From an uncultured Coriobacteriaceae bacterium (lineage in GTDB: Bacteria; Actinomycetota; Coriobacteriia; Coriobacteriales; Eggerthellaceae): a stretch of 6,712 nt of DNA. The notes under the pieces were generated by a model. That model saw only the letters and a list, made by a program, of their open reading frames with translations. It had not been told where the DNA came from and did no database searches. This document shows, piece after piece, positions 4,121 to 6,712 of this stretch; position 1 is the first letter of the stretch; every line of letters begins with the position of its first letter. Position numbers and translations under genes: made by a program. Where the stretch lies: the NCBI GenBank assembly GCA_902781245.1, contig CACZIP010000116.1, forward strand, positions 1 through 6,712, in the 5' to 3' direction.

Positions 4121-6127
4121 TTATCCCACCAAGGCAGTGACGAGCCATTCGCGTACGACGGTCATCGCCCCCATCGCAAGGTAGTCGCTGCGTTTTTCCT
4201 TGATCGTGCAGCTTAACCCGTCCATGGCTCCACGTCGCCGCGCCTCTGCAAACGCTTGCTCGCGCGCCAGCTCGCGCGCGGCCTCCAGCGCCTTGCCGCT
4301 TTCCTCGAACGTCAGCATCTTCTCGTTTCCGCAAACTTGGTAGTACGAAACGACGCCACTGGATTCACGCACCGGATTCACCCGAACGGTCGTTTCGACG
4401 GCCACGCGCGAAGCGGCAGCACCGATGGCGTTGGCAACTTCCGCATGCTTGGGCATCATCGGAGCCACGTTGAGCGCACTCGCAGCCTCCTCGAGGAACA
4501 CATGGGTCGGTGCCCCGATTCCAATGAAGCGGGTATCGCCCGAGAACCGCACGTCGAATGCATGCGTTTCGTCGTCGTGCCTTCGGTCCCATGCCCGCTT
4601 CGCAAGTTCATGCATTTGAGAATCGAGCTTCGTCGTGCCATTCGGCCAGAACATGTCCTGCGAGAGCACACCGAGCGCCTGCTCGAACAGACGGAACTCC
4701 GCAAGCTCGTACACCTCGTCGGCGAGCTTCGCAATCTCGTCCTCGTCCTCGGATGCCGTTTTCCCGCGATACGTTTTCAGCAAGCACCTCGCACCGAGCC
4801 GCGACGCCTCGACGTCGAACTCGTCGAAGTCACCTTTCAGGTGCATCGCATCAGTCGGGGTGAATCCGCAGCGCATGACGACGCCTTCGTCCTCGAGCTG
4901 CTGGAGCTTCAGCCCCGTGATGGCGGCACGATCGTCGTAGAGCAGCAGCGGCCCCTCTTGCAATATTTCCAGCAAACGCCGGTCAGGCTCGCGGAAACGC
5001 GAGAGGTCGCCGGGGTTGCGCATGAGGTACAAAAACTCGTAACGCGAATAGAAATCGACGGGCGCAGTTTGGTAATACCATTTCAGCGCACGTTTGATGC
5101 GCGGCCAGCGCGATGCTGCAATGCAGAGCGGCGTCACCTTTCGCGTGCCCAGCTCAAGGCGGCTGTTCTTGGTGTAGCGCACGACGGTGTCGCCTCCAAG
5201 GGCGATCGTGTCAATGGCAACACCGGCAACTTGCGTTTTCCAACCGCCGATGATGATGCCGTCCGTCCTGTTCGGCCACCCCTCGTGCACGATGGACATA
5301 TCGGACGTCGTACCGCCAATGTCCACAATCAGACACTCAGGAGACCCGACGAGCACCTGCGCCCCAGTTACCGACGCTGCTGGCCCCGACAGGATGGTCT
5401 CGACCGGCCTCGTGCGCGCCAGCTCTGAGGACATGAGCGTGCCATCGCTGCGCACAACGGAAACGGGCACAGAAAGGCCCCGTTCGGCAAGTGCATTGTC
5501 TATCGCATCGAGGGACTCCTCGATAACGGGCACGAGCCTCGCGTTGAGGAGGGCGGTCGCCCCACGACCGATGACGTTCGGCTCCACCGCCACCGTCGTC
5601 GCCTCGACCACGAGCTTTCCGAACCGGTTCCTCAGGAACTCGGCCCCGCTATGCTCGACGATGGCGCCGTTGTTCAATGCGTACAAACTTGCGATTCCAA
5701 ACGATTCGGCTTCTTCGAAAAACGATGGGTTGCTCTGACAGAGCGCCTCCCAATCAGGGACGGTGACTTCGCTGCCGTCGAACGAACCGACATACTCCGT
5801 CGTGATTACATCCGCATACGGAATGCCGAAAACGCGCTCGGCATCAACGCGGCGGAGAATCTCATCGGTTGTCCCGACGATAATGAGCTTCGCACGCCCG
5901 CCCTTGCCTTCGACGCAAGCGTTGGTGGCCAGTGTGGTCGAAAGCGCCACATGCTCGACCTGCTCGAGCGTTTCGCGCGGGATACCGTCCATGGCGCCGA
6001 TGATGCCGCGCGCAAGGTTCTCCTTGGTCGTGAGCGACTTCGCTTTTGCAAGCACCTGCACGTTGTCGGTGTCGATGACCACGGCGTCCGTGTACGTGCC
6101 GCCCGTGTCGATACCCAGTCGTATCAC
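4121..6127 (-). CDS. HyuA/oxoprolinase-family ASKHA ATPase; possible corrinoid reactivation factor
   Basis: A 668-residue cytoplasmic protein of the hydantoinase A/oxoprolinase family. Actin-like ATP-site motifs are in order: phosphate-1 DTGGTYTDAV (residues 7-16), an STTLATNA block (63-70), phosphate-2 IVDIGGTTSDMS (267-278), AIDTIALGGDT (304-314), the family block GFTPTDAMHLKG (421-432), and the adenosine-side GIGAP (536-540) with HAEVANAIGAA (561-571). The stretch around 383-420 looks like a small winged-helix-type insert, as in relatives. The start is GTG at 6127, set by GGAGGT (complement of 6134-6139) 6 nt upstream; the ATP motif begins at residue 7, so no later start works. No HyuB subunit is adjacent, which argues against hydantoin or oxoproline hydrolysis. 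With a corrinoid protein downstream, ATP-driven reductive reactivation of cobalt, as by ASKHA-containing RACo/RamA proteins, is the better hypothesis. Family call firm, role inferred. Confidence 0.85.
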   Translation of the reverse strand: MIRLGIDTGGTYTDAVVIDTDNVQVLAKAKSLTTKENLARGIIGAMDGIPRETLEQVEHVALSTTLATNACVEGKGGRAKLIIVGTTDEILRRVDAERVFGIPYADVITTEYVGSFDGSEVTVPDWEALCQSNPSFFEEAESFGIASLYALNNGAIVEHSGAEFLRNRFGKLVVEATTVAVEPNVIGRGATALLNARLVPVIEESLDAIDNALAERGLSVPVSVVRSDGTLMSSELARTRPVETILSGPAASVTGAQVLVGSPECLIVDIGGTTSDMSIVHEGWPNRTDGIIIGGWKTQVAGVAIDTIALGGDTVVRYTKNSRLELGTRKVTPLCIAASRWPRIKRALKWYYQTAPVDFYSRYEFLYLMRNPGDLSRFREPDRRLLEILQEGPLLLYDDRAAITGLKLQQLEDEGVVMRCGFTPTDAMHLKGDFDEFDVEASRLGARCLLKTYRGKTASEDEDEIAKLADEVYELAEFRLFEQALGVLSQDMFWPNGTTKLDSQMHELAKRAWDRRHDDETHAFDVRFSGDTRFIGIGAPTHVFLEEAASALNVAPMMPKHAEVANAIGAAASRVAVETTVRVNPVRESSGVVSYYQVCGNEKMLTFEESGKALEAARELAREQAFAEARRRGAMDGLSCTIKEKRSDYLAMGAMTVVREWLVTALVG

Positions 6128-6133
6128 GCTGCC

Positions 6134-6139
6134 ACCTCC
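6134..6139 (-). promoter_or_regulatory. Ribosome binding site supporting a GTG start
   Basis: On the minus strand, GGAGGT, then GGCAGC, then GTG at 6127. It sits in the 15-nt gap after the DUF2284 stop codon, so the two genes are almost certainly co-transcribed and probably translationally coupled. It justifies the non-ATG start of the ASKHA gene. Confidence 0.8.
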
Positions 6140-6142
6140 ACG

Positions 6143-6679
6143 TTAGTTGTACAGGACGCAGCTCGAGTACGCGATGGTGTTCTTGCCGTGGTTGTAGGGA
6201 ATGCCGGCCTTCAAACACGTCTCGGCAACATACAAGCCCGCAGCCTCCATCGACACGAGTCGCTCGTCGGGGAACCGACACGGCTCGTCGGGATAGGTGC
6301 AGGTCTTGCACACCCTGCAATGGCCGGACGACAAAGTCATGACCTGCGCGCTCAGCCCTGCGGCATCAAGATCCTCGATCAGCTTGTAGAACCGCTCGAA
6401 CTGCGTCGCCGCCGCCTCCATGATGGTCTCGCCGTCGAACTCGTCCTCGAGCTCCATGACCGTCTGGACGACCGTGCAGTGCGTGTACTCGTGCATCTGC
6501 CGTTCGAGGTCGTAGATGTCGCCGCACGCCGGCGGGCATGCCCAGCTCGTGTTGTAGATATGGCATTTGTCCGCTGCGCACATCTCGCGCACTTCCTCGC
6601 GAACGGCCAAATCGGCTGCGGCGCATGTCCCCACACATTCGAATTCCTGCTGCTCGATCAATTCCATGACCGTGCTCAT
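6143..6679 (-). CDS. DUF2284-family cysteine-rich, predicted metal/Fe-S protein
   Basis: A 178-residue soluble protein with 13 cysteines. Two clusters stand out: C34-x4-C39-x8-C48-x3-C52, containing WACPPACG, and C121-x2-C124-x2-C127-x6-C134, a ferredoxin-like CxxCxxCxnC spacing suited to a [4Fe-4S] cluster. Further cysteines are at 15, 19, 68, 155 and 174. The WACPP block and the later Cys cluster are features I associate with DUF2284, annotated as predicted metal-binding proteins of unknown function. The ATG at 6679 follows AAGGAGG (complement of 6685-6691) at 5 nt. The gene precedes the ASKHA ATPase gene by 15 nt. An electron-donor role for corrinoid reactivation is a reasonable inference from context; no experimental role is known to me. 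The frame stays open to the right edge, but the ribosome binding site makes this start preferred. Confidence 0.85.
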   Translation of the reverse strand: MSTVMELIEQQEFECVGTCAAADLAVREEVREMCAADKCHIYNTSWACPPACGDIYDLERQMHEYTHCTVVQTVMELEDEFDGETIMEAAATQFERFYKLIEDLDAAGLSAQVMTLSSGHCRVCKTCTYPDEPCRFPDERLVSMEAAGLYVAETCLKAGIPYNHGKNTIAYSSCVLYN

Positions 6680-6712
6680 GACGCCCTCCTTCTCCTGATG
6701 TTCGACGCTGTC
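6680..6712 (-). other. Right edge: DUF2284 ribosome binding site and possible end of an upstream gene
   Basis: These 33 bases hold the AAGGAGG site for the DUF2284 gene and no promoter. In one minus-strand frame they read without interruption into a TGA that overlaps the DUF2284 start as ATGA, a common coupling arrangement in operons. An upstream gene may therefore end here, but 11 codons are too few to establish this. Confidence 0.25.

Noticed and set aside
4256..5428. 390-codon plus-strand frame antisense to the ASKHA gene
   Set aside because: Its composition is Arg/His-rich shadow sequence with no motifs or ribosome binding site, and the minus strand is the convincing coding strand.
1..6712. 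CRISPR arrays, tRNA/rRNA genes, insertion sequences, attachment sites
   Set aside because: No regularly spaced repeats, no tRNA-like cloverleaf or rRNA sequence, no transposase or integrase frames, and no target-site duplications were seen by eye.

Overview
The window looks like part of an accessory catabolic locus from a GC-rich anaerobe, most likely an actinobacterial gut or sediment anaerobe of the Coriobacteriia/Eggerthellaceae type. That assignment is inferred from gene style and content, because no phylogenetic marker is present. Coding regions are GC-rich, intergenic regions are AT-rich, and every gene has a strong AGGAGG-like ribosome binding site.

Layout from left to right: (1) positions 1-45, minus strand, the first 15 codons of a gene leaving the window, with a candidate promoter whose spacer holds a dyad; (2) 251-1777, minus, a PucR-type transcriptional regulator; (3) 1778-2008, a 231-bp AT-rich divergent regulatory region with overlapping promoters, several dyads and a foldable 5' leader; (4) 2009-3061, plus, a uroporphyrinogen-decarboxylase-fold (URO-D) methyltransferase; (5) 3062-3329, a convergent intergenic region with an intrinsic terminator for each flanking gene and a GC-rich dyad between them; (6) 3330-3959, minus, a two-domain corrinoid protein; (7) 3960-4120, a promoter region with an inverted repeat over the -10 box and 9-bp direct repeats on both sides; (8) 4121-6127, minus, an ASKHA-fold HyuA/oxoprolinase-family ATPase without a HyuB partner; (9) 6143-6679, minus, a cysteine-rich DUF2284 protein, 15 nt upstream of the ATPase gene.

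How the genes probably work together: the URO-D enzyme and the corrinoid protein are the classic pair of a B12-dependent methyltransferase (O-, N- or S-demethylase). The first takes a methyl group from a small substrate and puts it on Co(I) of the second. Such systems need ATP-dependent reductive reactivation of oxidised corrinoid, normally by a RACo or RamA protein that carries an ASKHA domain and an Fe-S domain on one chain. Neither is present here. Instead the operon encodes an ASKHA protein and a separate Cys-rich, probably Fe-S, protein. The most interesting hypothesis is that these two form a split reactivation system. The divergent PucR protein is the likely substrate-responsive regulator. 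No methyl-acceptor (second) methyltransferase is present, so the pathway must be completed elsewhere. No RNA genes, CRISPR arrays, insertion sequences or origins were seen.
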